This document shows, one piece after another, positions 8,896-16,364 of a stretch of DNA of 34,633 bases (position 1 is the stretch's first letter; each line of letters opens with the position of its first letter). The position numbers and the translations under genes are program-made. Origin of the DNA: Gammaproteobacteria bacterium. GTDB taxonomy: Bacteria; Pseudomonadota; Gammaproteobacteria; Steroidobacterales; Steroidobacteraceae. The notes under the pieces were generated by a model. The model was not told where the DNA came from, did no database searches, and saw only the letters and a list, made by a program, of their open reading frames with translations. The stretch spans positions 1 to 34,633 of the forward strand of contig VBNH01000053.1 in NCBI GenBank assembly GCA_005878095.1. Reading direction: 5' to 3'.

Positions 8896-10160
8896 GCGGT
8901 GATGAAAATCGTGGCCGGGTGCTCCAGGCATTCCTTCAGCGCCTGGATCATCGCGGCCGCGTCGTAGCCGTCCACGAAGCGGTGGTCGAAAGACGAGGAG
9001 AGATTCATGGTGCGCCGGATGGCGATGGCGCCGTCCACGACCACCGGGCGCTCCAGGGCGCGGTTCACGCCGATGATGGCCACTTCCGGAGCGTTGATGA
9101 TCGGCGTACTGGCGATGCCGCCCAGCTTGCCGAGACTGGTGATGGTGATGGTCGAACCGCTCAGCTCTTCGCGCTTCGCCTTGTTGGTGCGCGCCGCCTC
9201 GCTCACCCGGCGCATCTCGGCCGCCAGATCCCACAGCGTGAGCGCCTGGGCGTCGTGCACCACCGGCACCTTGAGGCCATCCGCGGTCTGCGTGGCGACA
9301 CCCAGGTGCACGGACCGGTGACGCACGATCACGCCCCGCTCGGCGTCGTAGTGCGCATTGCATTGTGGAAAATCCTGCAGCACGCGCACCAGCGCCAGCG
9401 CCAGGAACGGCAGATAGCTCAGCGCCGGCGCACCCGGCGCCAGGGCGCCGTTCAGATGGCGGCGCAGGGATTCGAGCTCGGTGACGTCGAGCTCCTCCAC
9501 GTAGGCGAAGTGCGGGATGTTGCGCTTCGCCTCGCTCATGCGCTGGGCAATGACGCGGCGCAGGCCGATCACCTTGATCTCTTCCGTGGCGCCGCTCGGC
9601 GCGACGCGCGCCTCGGCAGCCCTGGCCGCGGCAACCGCCTTGGGCGCTGCGCGCAGCGGCGTCGGCTGCGGCGCGCGGCGCGCCACGTAGGCCTCCAGGT
9701 CCTTCGGCACGATCCGTCCGCTGGGTCCGGAGCCGGCAATCTGCCGCAGATCGATCCCTGCCTCGTGCGCCCGGCGGCGAATGGCCGGCGAGGTGGCGAC
9801 ACGGCCGGCGCGGTCCGCGGCGGGCGTCGCGGGTACGGACGCAGCGCCGTTGCCACTGCCGCCCGATGCCGGCGCGGACCTCGCCGCCGGCGCGGGTGTG
9901 GCTTGCGCCGCAGCGTCGGGCTGCGTTTCCAACACGATCAGCTCCGAGCCCACCGGCACCGTGTCCCCGGGTGAGCCGGTCGTGGAGAGCACGCGTCCAC
10001 TCACCGGCGCCGGTACCTCCACGGCCGCCTTCTCGGTCATCACCTCGACCACCACGTCGTCCTCGGCGACCGTGTCGCCGGGCTTGACGCGCCAGTTGAC
10101 GATTTCCGCCTCGACCGTGCCTTCGCCCAGGTCGGGCAGCTTGAAGACGTACCTGCTCAC
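8892..10160 (-). CDS. bkdB: Branched-chain 2-oxoacid dehydrogenase E2, dihydrolipoamide acyltransferase
   Basis: The core acyltransferase of a 2-oxoacid dehydrogenase complex, 422 residues, in classical order. A lipoyl domain occupies residues 3-78 with the lipoylated Lys at about 44 in VMTEKAAVE. An Ala/Pro-rich linker follows, then the E1/E3-binding domain (VATSPAIRRRAHEAGIDL through SGRIVPKDLEAY, about 116-155) and a catalytic domain ending in SFDHRFVDG, with the active-site His near 393 and Asp near 397. There is a single lipoyl domain. The start GTG at 10160 overlaps the E1-beta stop (GTGA), implying coupled translation. E1 neighbours are of the branched-chain type, so the substrate is most likely the 2-oxoacids from valine, leucine and isoleucine. 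A pyruvate or acetoin complex is less likely. Confidence 0.92.
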   Translation of the reverse strand: MSRYVFKLPDLGEGTVEAEIVNWRVKPGDTVAEDDVVVEVMTEKAAVEVPAPVSGRVLSTTGSPGDTVPVGSELIVLETQPDAAAQATPAPAARSAPASGGSGNGAASVPATPAADRAGRVATSPAIRRRAHEAGIDLRQIAGSGPSGRIVPKDLEAYVARRAPQPTPLRAAPKAVAAARAAEARVAPSGATEEIKVIGLRRVIAQRMSEAKRNIPHFAYVEELDVTELESLRRHLNGALAPGAPALSYLPFLALALVRVLQDFPQCNAHYDAERGVIVRHRSVHLGVATQTADGLKVPVVHDAQALTLWDLAAEMRRVSEAARTNKAKREELSGSTITITSLGKLGGIASTPIINAPEVAIIGVNRALERPVVVDGAIAIRRTMNLSSSFDHRFVDGYDAAAMIQALKECLEHPATIFITA

Positions 10161-11173
10161 GCCGCCTCCATCACCTGCTTCAGCGCCGCGGCAATGCGCG
10201 CCGGTCCCGGAAAATACTCCCATTCGAACGCGTGCGGATAAGGCGTGTCCCAGCCGGTAACGCGCTGCACCGGCGCTTCGAGATTCCAGAAGCACTGTTC
10301 CTGAACCGTGGCCACGAGCTCCGCGCCATAGCCGCTGAAGCGCGTCGCTTCGTGCACCACCACGCAGCGGCCGGTCTTGCAGACCGAGGTGCACAGCGTG
10401 TCCACGTCGAGTGGCGCCATGCTGCGCACGTCGACGATCTCCGCGTCGACGCCCGCAAGCCGCACCGCCGCCTCGGCGACGTGCACCATGGTGCCGTAAG
10501 TGAGCACGCTGACTTCCTTACCCTCGCGCACCAGCGCGGCGCGGCCGATCGGCACGCGGTAATGGCCCTCGGGAACCTCGCCGCGCGGGTGTGCGCTCCA
10601 GGGCACCGCGGGCTTGTGCGGATCGCCGTCGAAGGGTCCGTTGTAGATGCGCTTGGGCTCGAAGAACACCACCGGGTCCTCGTCCTCGATCGAGCTGATC
10701 AGCAGGCCCTTGGCGTCGTAGGGGTTGGAGGGCATCACGACCTTGATGCCGCACACGTGCGTGAAAATGCTCTCCGGGCTCTGCGAATGAGTCTGCCCGC
10801 CGCGGATACCGCCGCCGCACGGGGTACGGATGGTCACCGGCGCGAAGAACTCTCCCGCCGAGCGGTAACGCAGCCGCGCGAGCTCGCTCACCACCTGATC
10901 GAAGCCAGGATAGATGTAATCGGCAAACTGGATCTCCGCGACCGGCTTGAGGCCGTTGACCCCCATGCCGATGGCCGCGGCGATGATGCCGCCTTCGGCG
11001 ATCGGCGTGTCGAGGACGCGATGCTCGCCGTACTTTCTCTGCAGTCCGTCGGTGACGCGGAACACCCCGCCGAAGAAGCCCACGTCCTCGCCCAGAATGA
11101 CCACGCGCGGATCGCGCTCCAGCATCACGTCCATCGCGGAGTTGAGCGCCTGCACCATGTTCATGCGCGCCAT
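10157..11173 (-). CDS. bkdA2: Branched-chain 2-oxoacid dehydrogenase E1 subunit beta
   Basis: The 338-residue beta subunit of the thiamine-diphosphate-dependent E1 component, which with the alpha subunit decarboxylates 2-oxoacids and passes the acyl group to E2. Seen: MVQALNSAMDVMLERDPRV, LGEDVGFFGGVFRVTDGLQ, the cofactor/alpha-contacting PIAEGGIIAAAIGMGVNG, EIQFADYIYPGFDQ and FFEPKRIYNGPFDG. The last is characteristic of bacterial branched-chain E1-beta (BkdA2) rather than pyruvate E1-beta. The gap to the E1-alpha stop is three bases and the end overlaps the E2 start, so the three genes form one translationally coupled unit. Confidence 0.93.
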   Translation of the reverse strand: MARMNMVQALNSAMDVMLERDPRVVILGEDVGFFGGVFRVTDGLQRKYGEHRVLDTPIAEGGIIAAAIGMGVNGLKPVAEIQFADYIYPGFDQVVSELARLRYRSAGEFFAPVTIRTPCGGGIRGGQTHSQSPESIFTHVCGIKVVMPSNPYDAKGLLISSIEDEDPVVFFEPKRIYNGPFDGDPHKPAVPWSAHPRGEVPEGHYRVPIGRAALVREGKEVSVLTYGTMVHVAEAAVRLAGVDAEIVDVRSMAPLDVDTLCTSVCKTGRCVVVHEATRFSGYGAELVATVQEQCFWNLEAPVQRVTGWDTPYPHAFEWEYFPGPARIAAALKQVMEAA

Positions 11174-11176
11174 GCT

Positions 11177-12463
11177 TCAACCCTTCTTGGCCACCGAGGG
11201 TGCGGGCTGCCGGCGCTCGGCCGCCGCCGCGCTGCGCAGCGCCCGCAACTCCTCGCGCTGGCGCGCTAGACTAGGCGGCATCTCCTTGAACACGTCCTCG
11301 AACATGGTCAGCGGGTCGAGCGAGGGCCCGCCGGTGAGGGTTCCGTACGACTCCGCCTCCTTCCAGCAGGCGGTGACGTGCGCCTCGAGCTCCTTCTCGA
11401 GCCGGCCATGGCGCTCCTCGGACCACTCGCCGAGTGCGATCAGGTGCTGCTTCAGACGCGTGACCGGATCCCCGAGCGGCCAGGCGCGCCACTCTTCCTT
11501 GGGGCGGTAGCGCGAGGGATCGTCGCTGGTGGAGTGCGCCGCCGCCCGATACGTCACGTGCTCGATCAGGGTGGGTCCGCCGCTCTGGCGCGCGCGCTGC
11601 GCGGCCCATTGTGTCACCGCGTACACCGCCAGGAAATCGTTGCCGTCGACGCGAATCCCCGGTATGCCGTAACCGGGGCCGCGCTGGGCGAAGGTCTTGT
11701 GCTCACCACCCGCGAAGCCCTGGAAGGTGGAGATCGCCCACTGGTTGTTGACCAGGTTGAGAATCACCGGCGCCTGGTAGACGGCGGCGAAGGTCATCGC
11801 GTAGTGGAAGTCCGCCTCCGCGCTCGCGCCCTCGCCGATCCAGCTGGCGGCAATGCGGTCTTCGCCCTTGATGGCTGCGGCCATCGCCCAGCCGACCGCC
11901 TGGGGAAACTGCGTGGCGAGGTTGCCGGAGATGGTGAAGATGTTGCCGCTCCCCCAGTGGTACATGATGGGCATCTGCCGGCCCTTGCACATGTCGTGAG
12001 TGTTCGACAGACACTGGCACATGAGCTCGACCAGGTTGCGGCCGCGCACTACGTGCAGGCCCTGCTGCCGATACGAGGGGAACAGCATGTCCCCCGGCTG
12101 CAGGGCCATGCCCTGCGCCACCGCCACCGCCTCTTCGCCGGTGGACTTGATATAGAAGGAGATGCGCCCCTGCCGCTGGATCTTCTGCATGCGGTCGTCG
12201 AACAGCCGGGTGAGCAGCATGTGGCGCAGCGCCACCTGCAGCTCGGAGGCCTCCAGGTGCGGATCCCAGGGCCCGACGGCCCGGTGCTCATCATCGAGCA
12301 CGCGCACCATCTCCAGGGCGAGGTTCTCGATGTCGCGCACCGAGGCGGTGACGTCCGGGCGGTTCACCGCACCTGCCGGGGATATCTGCACGTAGCTGAA
12401 ATCCGGTTCCTGCCCCGGCCGTGCCGGCGGGGCAGGAACATGCAAGCGCGACCGTGGGGTCAT
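11177..12463 (-). CDS. bkdA1: Branched-chain 2-oxoacid dehydrogenase E1 subunit alpha
   Basis: The 428-residue alpha subunit of the ThDP-dependent E1 component. The ThDP/Mg-binding motif runs from GEGASAEADFHYAM to NNQWAIS (about 210-245). Other conserved parts are ISFYIKSTGEEA, PSYRQQGLHVVRG and the phosphorylation-loop region YRAAAHSTSDDPSRYR, shared with mitochondrial and Pseudomonas branched-chain E1-alpha. The long N-terminal extension (about 75 residues before ALRHMLLTRLFDDRM) is also typical of BkdA1 and not of pyruvate E1-alpha. A purine site (AGAGG) lies five bases before the ATG. It is the first gene of the leftward bkd operon. No dihydrolipoamide dehydrogenase (E3) gene follows in the window, so E3 must be supplied from elsewhere. 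Confidence 0.93.
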   Translation of the reverse strand: MTPRSRLHVPAPPARPGQEPDFSYVQISPAGAVNRPDVTASVRDIENLALEMVRVLDDEHRAVGPWDPHLEASELQVALRHMLLTRLFDDRMQKIQRQGRISFYIKSTGEEAVAVAQGMALQPGDMLFPSYRQQGLHVVRGRNLVELMCQCLSNTHDMCKGRQMPIMYHWGSGNIFTISGNLATQFPQAVGWAMAAAIKGEDRIAASWIGEGASAEADFHYAMTFAAVYQAPVILNLVNNQWAISTFQGFAGGEHKTFAQRGPGYGIPGIRVDGNDFLAVYAVTQWAAQRARQSGGPTLIEHVTYRAAAHSTSDDPSRYRPKEEWRAWPLGDPVTRLKQHLIALGEWSEERHGRLEKELEAHVTACWKEAESYGTLTGGPSLDPLTMFEDVFKEMPPSLARQREELRALRSAAAAERRQPAPSVAKKG

Positions 12464-12553
12464 GGGAGCCTCTGAAGCCTTACGCGCGAGGGGTTGCGGT
12501 GCCGAGTATGACTTCGGCAGGATTGTAGTCGCCTGACACGGGTAACACTACGC

Positions 12554-12898
12554 ATGAAGCGCCGGCAGACCGCACCAAGGCTGGTGCTGCGGCACACGAC
12601 GCAATCCGGGCCGCTCGAGCGCACGGCGCGTCAGAGCGCGGCGCGCGCCGCCCCACAGCCGGCGCGCGTGCGCGTCGGTCGGGAAGTTGCCGGCCGCAGC
12701 GGCAAGGGTGTATCGGTGATCAGCGGACTGCCCCTTGAGGAAGCGCAACTCGCCGAGCTGGCGACGCGGCTGAAGAAGCTGTGCGGCGCGGGCGGTGGCG
12801 TCAGAGAGGGTGTCATCGAGATTCAGGGCGAGCATCGAGACCGCCTGGTAGCCGAGCTGTCCAAGCTCGGCTACCAGGCGCGGCGCTCCGGCGGCTGA
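12554..12898 (+). CDS. yciH: YciH/SUI1 (eIF1-like) translation factor homologue
   Basis: A small (114-residue) protein with a basic N-terminal tail and a SUI1 domain: REVAGRSGKGVSVISGLPL, LATRLKKLCGAGGGV, GVIEIQGEHRD and a final LSKLGYQARRSGG. This closely follows bacterial YciH and archaeal/eukaryotic eIF1, which bind the small ribosomal subunit and influence start-codon selection; the bacterial role is less settled. The ATG at 12554 has no evident Shine-Dalgarno. It is divergent from bkdA1 (90 nt). Its last codons contain a perfect 17-bp inverted repeat (separate entry). Confidence 0.88.
   Translation: MKRRQTAPRLVLRHTTQSGPLERTARQSAARAAPQPARVRVGREVAGRSGKGVSVISGLPLEEAQLAELATRLKKLCGAGGGVREGVIEIQGEHRDRLVAELSKLGYQARRSGG
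12842..12880 (+). repeat. Perfect 17-bp inverted repeat with 5-nt loop inside the yciH coding end
   Basis: Arms CGCCTGGTAGCCGAGCT (12842-12858) and AGCTCGGCTACCAGGCG (12864-12880) are exact reverse complements around GTCCA. The stem ends 15 bases before the yciH stop codon and lies wholly in coding sequence for RLVAELSKLGYQAR. No T-run follows. In RNA this would be a very stable hairpin; in DNA a potential cruciform or protein site. Confidence 0.9.
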
Positions 12899-13002
12899 AC
12901 GTTGTGACCTGCCGTGAGCCGGACCGCCGCCACGTGCAGTGGTATCCGCCGGCAATTTATTGCTATAGAGTGGCGCTGGAAAGGTCCCGCGCGGGGAATA
13001 AG

Positions 13003-13605
13003 GTGCACAAAGACCCTCAGACGCCGGCTCGGACACGGAATGGGGACGTCCTGCTGTTCGCGCGCAACTTCTTCCGCCATCCGCGCATGCTCGGCTCGAT
13101 CGTGCCCAGCTCGCGCTTCCTCATCAAGCAGCTGCTGCAGCCCATCAACTGGGCGCGGGCGGACGTCATCGTCGAGTATGGTCCGGGAGTGGGCGGTATC
13201 ACCGCGGAAGTGCTGCGGCAGATGCGTCCGGACGCCATGCTCATCGCCATCGAGATGAACCCGGACTTCGTCAAGTACCTGCGCAGCTCATTCACCGACC
13301 AGCGGCTGCGGGTGGTGGAAGGATCGGCAGTAGCGGTGGACGAGGTCCTGCGCCGCTTCGGCTACACACGCGCCAACTACATCATCTCCGGTATTCCGTT
13401 CAGCACCATTCCGGCACCGCTGCGCGAGCGCATACTGCGCAAGACCTGCGATGTGCTCGAATCCGGCGGCGCATTTCTCGTCTACCAGTTCTCCACGCGC
13501 GTGCTGCAGGACCTGAAGCGCATCTTCGGCTACGTCGGCCGCAGGTTCGAGCCGCTCAACGTGTTGCCGGCGCATCTGTTCATCTGTCAGCCCGGTACCG
13601 CCTGA
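13003..13605 (+). CDS. Class I SAM-dependent methyltransferase, phospholipid N-methyltransferase-like
   Basis: About 200 residues. The N-terminus (FARNFFRHPRMLGSIVPSSRFL) and the SAM-binding motif IVEYGPGVGGIT, followed by AIEMNPDFVKYLR (motif II acidic residue) and YIISGIPFSTIP (motif IV region), match the group containing bacterial phosphatidylethanolamine N-methyltransferase PmtA and rRNA-dimethylase-like folds. Family members methylate phosphatidylethanolamine towards phosphatidylcholine, but many relatives are uncharacterised. The GTG at 13003 is chosen because it starts just before the conserved domain and GGGGAA lies about four bases upstream. The frame is open further upstream into yciH but that part is not conserved-looking. 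It follows yciH after 104 nt; TATAGA at 12964 could be a -10. Confidence 0.72.
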   Translation: MHKDPQTPARTRNGDVLLFARNFFRHPRMLGSIVPSSRFLIKQLLQPINWARADVIVEYGPGVGGITAEVLRQMRPDAMLIAIEMNPDFVKYLRSSFTDQRLRVVEGSAVAVDEVLRRFGYTRANYIISGIPFSTIPAPLRERILRKTCDVLESGGAFLVYQFSTRVLQDLKRIFGYVGRRFEPLNVLPAHLFICQPGTA

Positions 13606-13753
13606 GCACGGCTCGCCCGTAACCGCGGCGCGCCGCGCGCACCGCGCAGCACCTGCCAGCCCGCCGGCCTGCGTCGCGCAACCGCCCCGGGCGAACTGCC
13701 CTCCTGCGGGGTGGCGTTGACAATGCCGCGCCCGGGCGCGGATCCTCTTCATC
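13606..13753. promoter_or_regulatory. 148-bp intergenic region with promoter and palindromes before the propeller/MoaD/MoeB cassette
   Basis: The longest gap in the window. A 14-bp perfect palindrome (13624-13637) follows the methyltransferase stop. Further on, a consensus -35 TTGACA (13717-13722) is followed within three bases by a perfect 16-bp palindrome, CCGCGCCCGGGCGCGG (13726-13741). A -10 at 17-18 bp spacing would be GGATCC/GATCCT (13740-13746), a weak match. Transcription from there would begin at or beside the ATG at 13754, which has no Shine-Dalgarno. A palindrome filling the spacer between -35 and -10 is the classical place for a repressor or MerR-type activator. Confidence 0.4.
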
Positions 13754-14863
13754 ATGGCTGGCACGTTGTGGATCGGAACGCGTAAGGGTCTGTTCGCGCT
13801 GCGCGCCGATGGCGCGCGCCGCAACTGGAAACTCGCAGGCCCGCAGTTTCTCGGCCACATCATTCACCACGTAGTACAGGATCCGCGCGAGCCACGGGTG
13901 CTGCTGCTGGCGGCCAAGACCGGGCATCTCGGGCCGACCGTGTTCCGCTCGGCCGATCGCGGCCGCAGTTGGCGCGAGGCCGCGGGACCGCCCGCTTTTC
14001 GCAAGGTCAACGACGGCGAGGAAGCACGCGCCGTGCAGCGCGTCTTCTGGCTCACGCCCGGCCACCATACCGAGCGGGCGACCTGGTACGCCGGCAGTTC
14101 CCCGGCGGGATTGTTTCGCTCCACGGACGGCGGCGAGCACTGGGAACCGGTGGCCGGGTTCAACGACCATCCGATGCGCCCGAAGTGGGCGGCGCTCGGC
14201 ACGCCGGACGGGGAGTTCCTGCACTCCATTCTCGTGGACCCGCGCGACCCGCGGCACCTGTACATCGCGATCTCGATCGGCGGCGTGTTCGAGTCCACCG
14301 ACGCCGGCAGCGACTGGACCCCGCTCAACGAAGGCTGTGCGGCGGACTTCCTGCCCGACCCGAGCGTGCCGTTCGGTCACGATCCGCATTGCATGGTGCA
14401 GCATCCGGGCAGACCCGAGCGGCTCTACCAGCAGAATCACTGCGGCATCTACCGCCTGGATGGCCCGCAGCGGCGCTGGCAGCGCATCGGCAAAGCCATG
14501 CCAAAGAAGGTCGGCGATATCGGCTTTCCGATCGTGCTGCATCCGACCGATCCCGACACGGCGTGGGTACTGCCCATGGACGGCCAGAGCGTGTGGCCGC
14601 GCACCTCCGTCGGCGGCAGGCCGGCGGTCTACGGCACCCGCGATGGTGGCGCCAGCTGGCGGCGCATGGATCGCGGCTTGCCGCAGTCGCAGGCCTGGTT
14701 CACGGTGTTGCGTCAGGCCATGTGCGCTGACACTCACCCACGCCCGGGCGTGTATTTCGGCACCACCGGGGGAGAAGTCTGGGCCAGCACCAACGGCGGG
14801 GACGGCTGGCGCTGCGTCGCGCGCCACCTGCCGGAAATCTACTCGGTGACTCACGCGGCCTGA
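13754..14863 (+). CDS. Asp-box (BNR) beta-propeller protein, cytoplasmic, of unknown function
   Basis: 369 residues without a signal peptide, starting MAGTLWIGTRKGLFAL. Asp-box turns are spread through it: SADRGRSW, STDGGEHW, STDAGSDW, TRDGGASW and the degenerate STNGGDGW, marking a beta-propeller of the sialidase/sortilin-like superfamily. It is often labelled glycosyl hydrolase, but I see no basis for a glycosidase claim. It is tied to its neighbours: the stop is followed after three bases by the MoaD-like gene and then the MoeB-rhodanese gene, so the three should be one operon. Context suggests a scaffold or acceptor in a sulfur-transfer or ubiquitin-like conjugation pathway, which is inference only. 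Confidence 0.75.
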   Translation: MAGTLWIGTRKGLFALRADGARRNWKLAGPQFLGHIIHHVVQDPREPRVLLLAAKTGHLGPTVFRSADRGRSWREAAGPPAFRKVNDGEEARAVQRVFWLTPGHHTERATWYAGSSPAGLFRSTDGGEHWEPVAGFNDHPMRPKWAALGTPDGEFLHSILVDPRDPRHLYIAISIGGVFESTDAGSDWTPLNEGCAADFLPDPSVPFGHDPHCMVQHPGRPERLYQQNHCGIYRLDGPQRRWQRIGKAMPKKVGDIGFPIVLHPTDPDTAWVLPMDGQSVWPRTSVGGRPAVYGTRDGGASWRRMDRGLPQSQAWFTVLRQAMCADTHPRPGVYFGTTGGEVWASTNGGDGWRCVARHLPEIYSVTHAA

Positions 14864-14866
14864 CCC

Positions 14867-15133
14867 ATGAGCTGCACGGTGCGTATCGCCAGCCCACTGC
14901 GCTCGTACAGCGCCGGCGCCGCCACGCTCGCAGCCCGCGGCAGCACGCTCGCCGAGGTGCTCGCGAACCTCGAGCAGCGCTGTCCCGGGATCCGCTTCCG
15001 CATGATCGACGAGCACGACCGTATCCGCCCGCACATGCGGCTGTTCGTCAACACCAGCGAGGCGCGTGAACTGTCGGCGGTGGTGCACGATGGCGACACC
15101 GTGCACGTGATCTGCGCGCTCTCCGGAGGATGA
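14867..15133 (+). CDS. MoaD/ThiS-type ubiquitin-like sulfur carrier protein
   Basis: 88 residues with the beta-grasp pattern of MoaD, ThiS and CysO: VRIASPLRSYSAGAATL, STLAEVLANLEQRCPGIRFR, RLFVNTSEAREL and DGDTVHVICALSGG. It ends in the exposed Gly-Gly that is adenylated by a MoeB/ThiF enzyme and converted to a thiocarboxylate. Placement between the propeller gene and the MoeB-rhodanese gene supplies exactly the activating enzyme it needs. No molybdopterin synthase large subunit, thiazole synthase or cysteine synthase lies alongside, so the final sulfur acceptor is unknown. Confidence 0.85.
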   Translation: MSCTVRIASPLRSYSAGAATLAARGSTLAEVLANLEQRCPGIRFRMIDEHDRIRPHMRLFVNTSEARELSAVVHDGDTVHVICALSGG

Positions 15134-15137
15134 TCCC

Positions 15138-16253
15138 GTGACCCTGACCACCAGCGAGCGCGCCCGCTACCAGCGTCATCTGGCACTCACCGAGATCGGC
15201 GCGGCCGGACAGGAGAAACTCAAGGCGGCCCGTGTGCTGGTGGTCGGCGCCGGCGGGCTCGGCTCGCCGGCCGCGCTGTATCTGGCGGCCGCAGGTTGCG
15301 GCACCGTGGGACTGGTGGACTGCGACCGCGTGGAACTCTCCAATCTGCAGCGCCAGGTGTTGTTCGACAGCAGCGGCATCGCGCGCTCCAAGGCCGAGGC
15401 GGGGCGCGAGCGGCTCGCGAGCCTGAATCCCGAGATCCGGGTGCTGGCCCACGCGCTCGAGCTCAAGGCCGCCAACGTGCGCGCGCTGTTCCGGGACTAC
15501 GACCTGGTACTCGATGGCACCGATCGCCTCAGCACCCGCTACCTGATCAACGACGCCTGCGTCATTCTCGGCTTGCCGCTGGTGTCGGCGGCGATCCACC
15601 GCTTCGAAGGCCAGGTCATGACTTACGTGCCCGGCCGGGGGCCATGCTACCGGTGCGTGTTCCCGCAGGCGCCCGAGGGCGGGGTGGCCAATTGCGCGCA
15701 GGCCGGGGTCTTGGGCGTTCTGCCGGGTGTGCTGGGCACTCTGCAGGCGACCGAGGCGATCAAGCTGATCACCGGCGTGGGCGAGCCGCTCACCGGTCGG
15801 CTGCTGACCTACGACGCGCTCGAGATGCGTTTCCACGAGTTCCGCGTCGCGCGCCGGCGGGACTGCGCGGTGTGCGGCGATGCGCCCACGATCAGCGAGC
15901 CGTGCGACCCGCCGCCCGCCGCCGCCGGTATACGTCGACTCACCGCCGCCGCCCTGAGCGAGCTGCTGCGCGACGCAGGCTCGCCGGCGCCGCGCCTGAT
16001 CGATGTGCGCGAGCCCTACGAGTACCAGGCCGGGCACCTCGCCGGCGCCATCAACATCCCGCTCGGCGAGCTGCCGGGCCGTCTGGCCGAAGTCGCGCCC
16101 GCGAGCACCGCGGTGTTCATCTGCCGCAGCGGCGGGCGCAGCCTCGCCGCCTGCCAGATGGCCCTTGCCGCAGGGGTGCCCGCGCCTGTGAACCTCGAGG
16201 GCGGGATGCTCGCCTGGTCCGCGCAGGTCGACCCGGCGATCCAGGTCGCCTGA
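15138..16253 (+). CDS. MoeB/ThiF-type adenylyltransferase fused to a rhodanese domain
   Basis: 371 residues in two domains. The E1-like adenylation domain (about 1-250) has the nucleotide loop GAGGLGS at 37-43, the Arg-containing LQRQVLF, the Mg-binding DGTDRLSTRYLINDAC, and a zinc site from Cys170/Cys173 and Cys243/Cys246. A rhodanese domain (about 266-371) has RLIDVREPYEYQAGHLAGAINIP and the active loop CRSGGRS with Cys329 positioned to carry a persulfide. This architecture, as in MOCS3/MoeBR proteins, adenylates the C-terminal glycine of a MoaD/ThiS partner and delivers sulfur to it. The GTG start is supported by GGAGGA seven bases upstream, overlapping the MoaD stop. All expected residues are present. 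Confidence 0.92.
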   Translation: MTLTTSERARYQRHLALTEIGAAGQEKLKAARVLVVGAGGLGSPAALYLAAAGCGTVGLVDCDRVELSNLQRQVLFDSSGIARSKAEAGRERLASLNPEIRVLAHALELKAANVRALFRDYDLVLDGTDRLSTRYLINDACVILGLPLVSAAIHRFEGQVMTYVPGRGPCYRCVFPQAPEGGVANCAQAGVLGVLPGVLGTLQATEAIKLITGVGEPLTGRLLTYDALEMRFHEFRVARRRDCAVCGDAPTISEPCDPPPAAAGIRRLTAAALSELLRDAGSPAPRLIDVREPYEYQAGHLAGAINIPLGELPGRLAEVAPASTAVFICRSGGRSLAACQMALAAGVPAPVNLEGGMLAWSAQVDPAIQVA

Positions 16254-16282
16254 GCCGGCAGCGCGCCTCGACTCGCGGGACC

Positions 16283-16314
16283 GTCCAGCGCTCGGCATCG
16301 GGCGCGAGCTGGAC
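16283..16314. terminator. Stem-loop between convergent MoeB-rhodanese and LOG genes
   Basis: GTCCAG(CG)CTCG (16283-16294) pairs with CGAGCTGGAC (16305-16314) as a 10-bp stem with a two-base bulge and 10-nt loop. It sits in the 111-bp gap between convergent genes, where a bidirectional terminator is expected, but there is no T-run on either side. The rest of the gap shows nothing recognisable. Confidence 0.3.
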
Positions 16315-16364
16315 TGTACAGGCCGTTTGGCATCGGTATCGGCGCCCGCTACTAGCCGGCGGTT

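Noticed and set aside
8896-9363. N-terminal extension of the Asp-box lipoprotein frame through the E2 gene
   Set aside because: It reads E2 DNA out of phase and would bury the lipoprotein signal peptide in the middle of the protein; GTG at 8895 or 8865 is the sensible start.
12781-13002. Longer start for the phospholipid-methyltransferase-like protein
   Set aside because: The extra residues overlap yciH out of frame and show no conserved pattern; the domain starts right after GTG 13003.
13606-13753. Possible tRNA or small RNA gene in the largest intergenic gap
   Set aside because: Palindromes are present but no cloverleaf or T-loop sequence could be found, and promoter signals for the next gene account for much of the gap.
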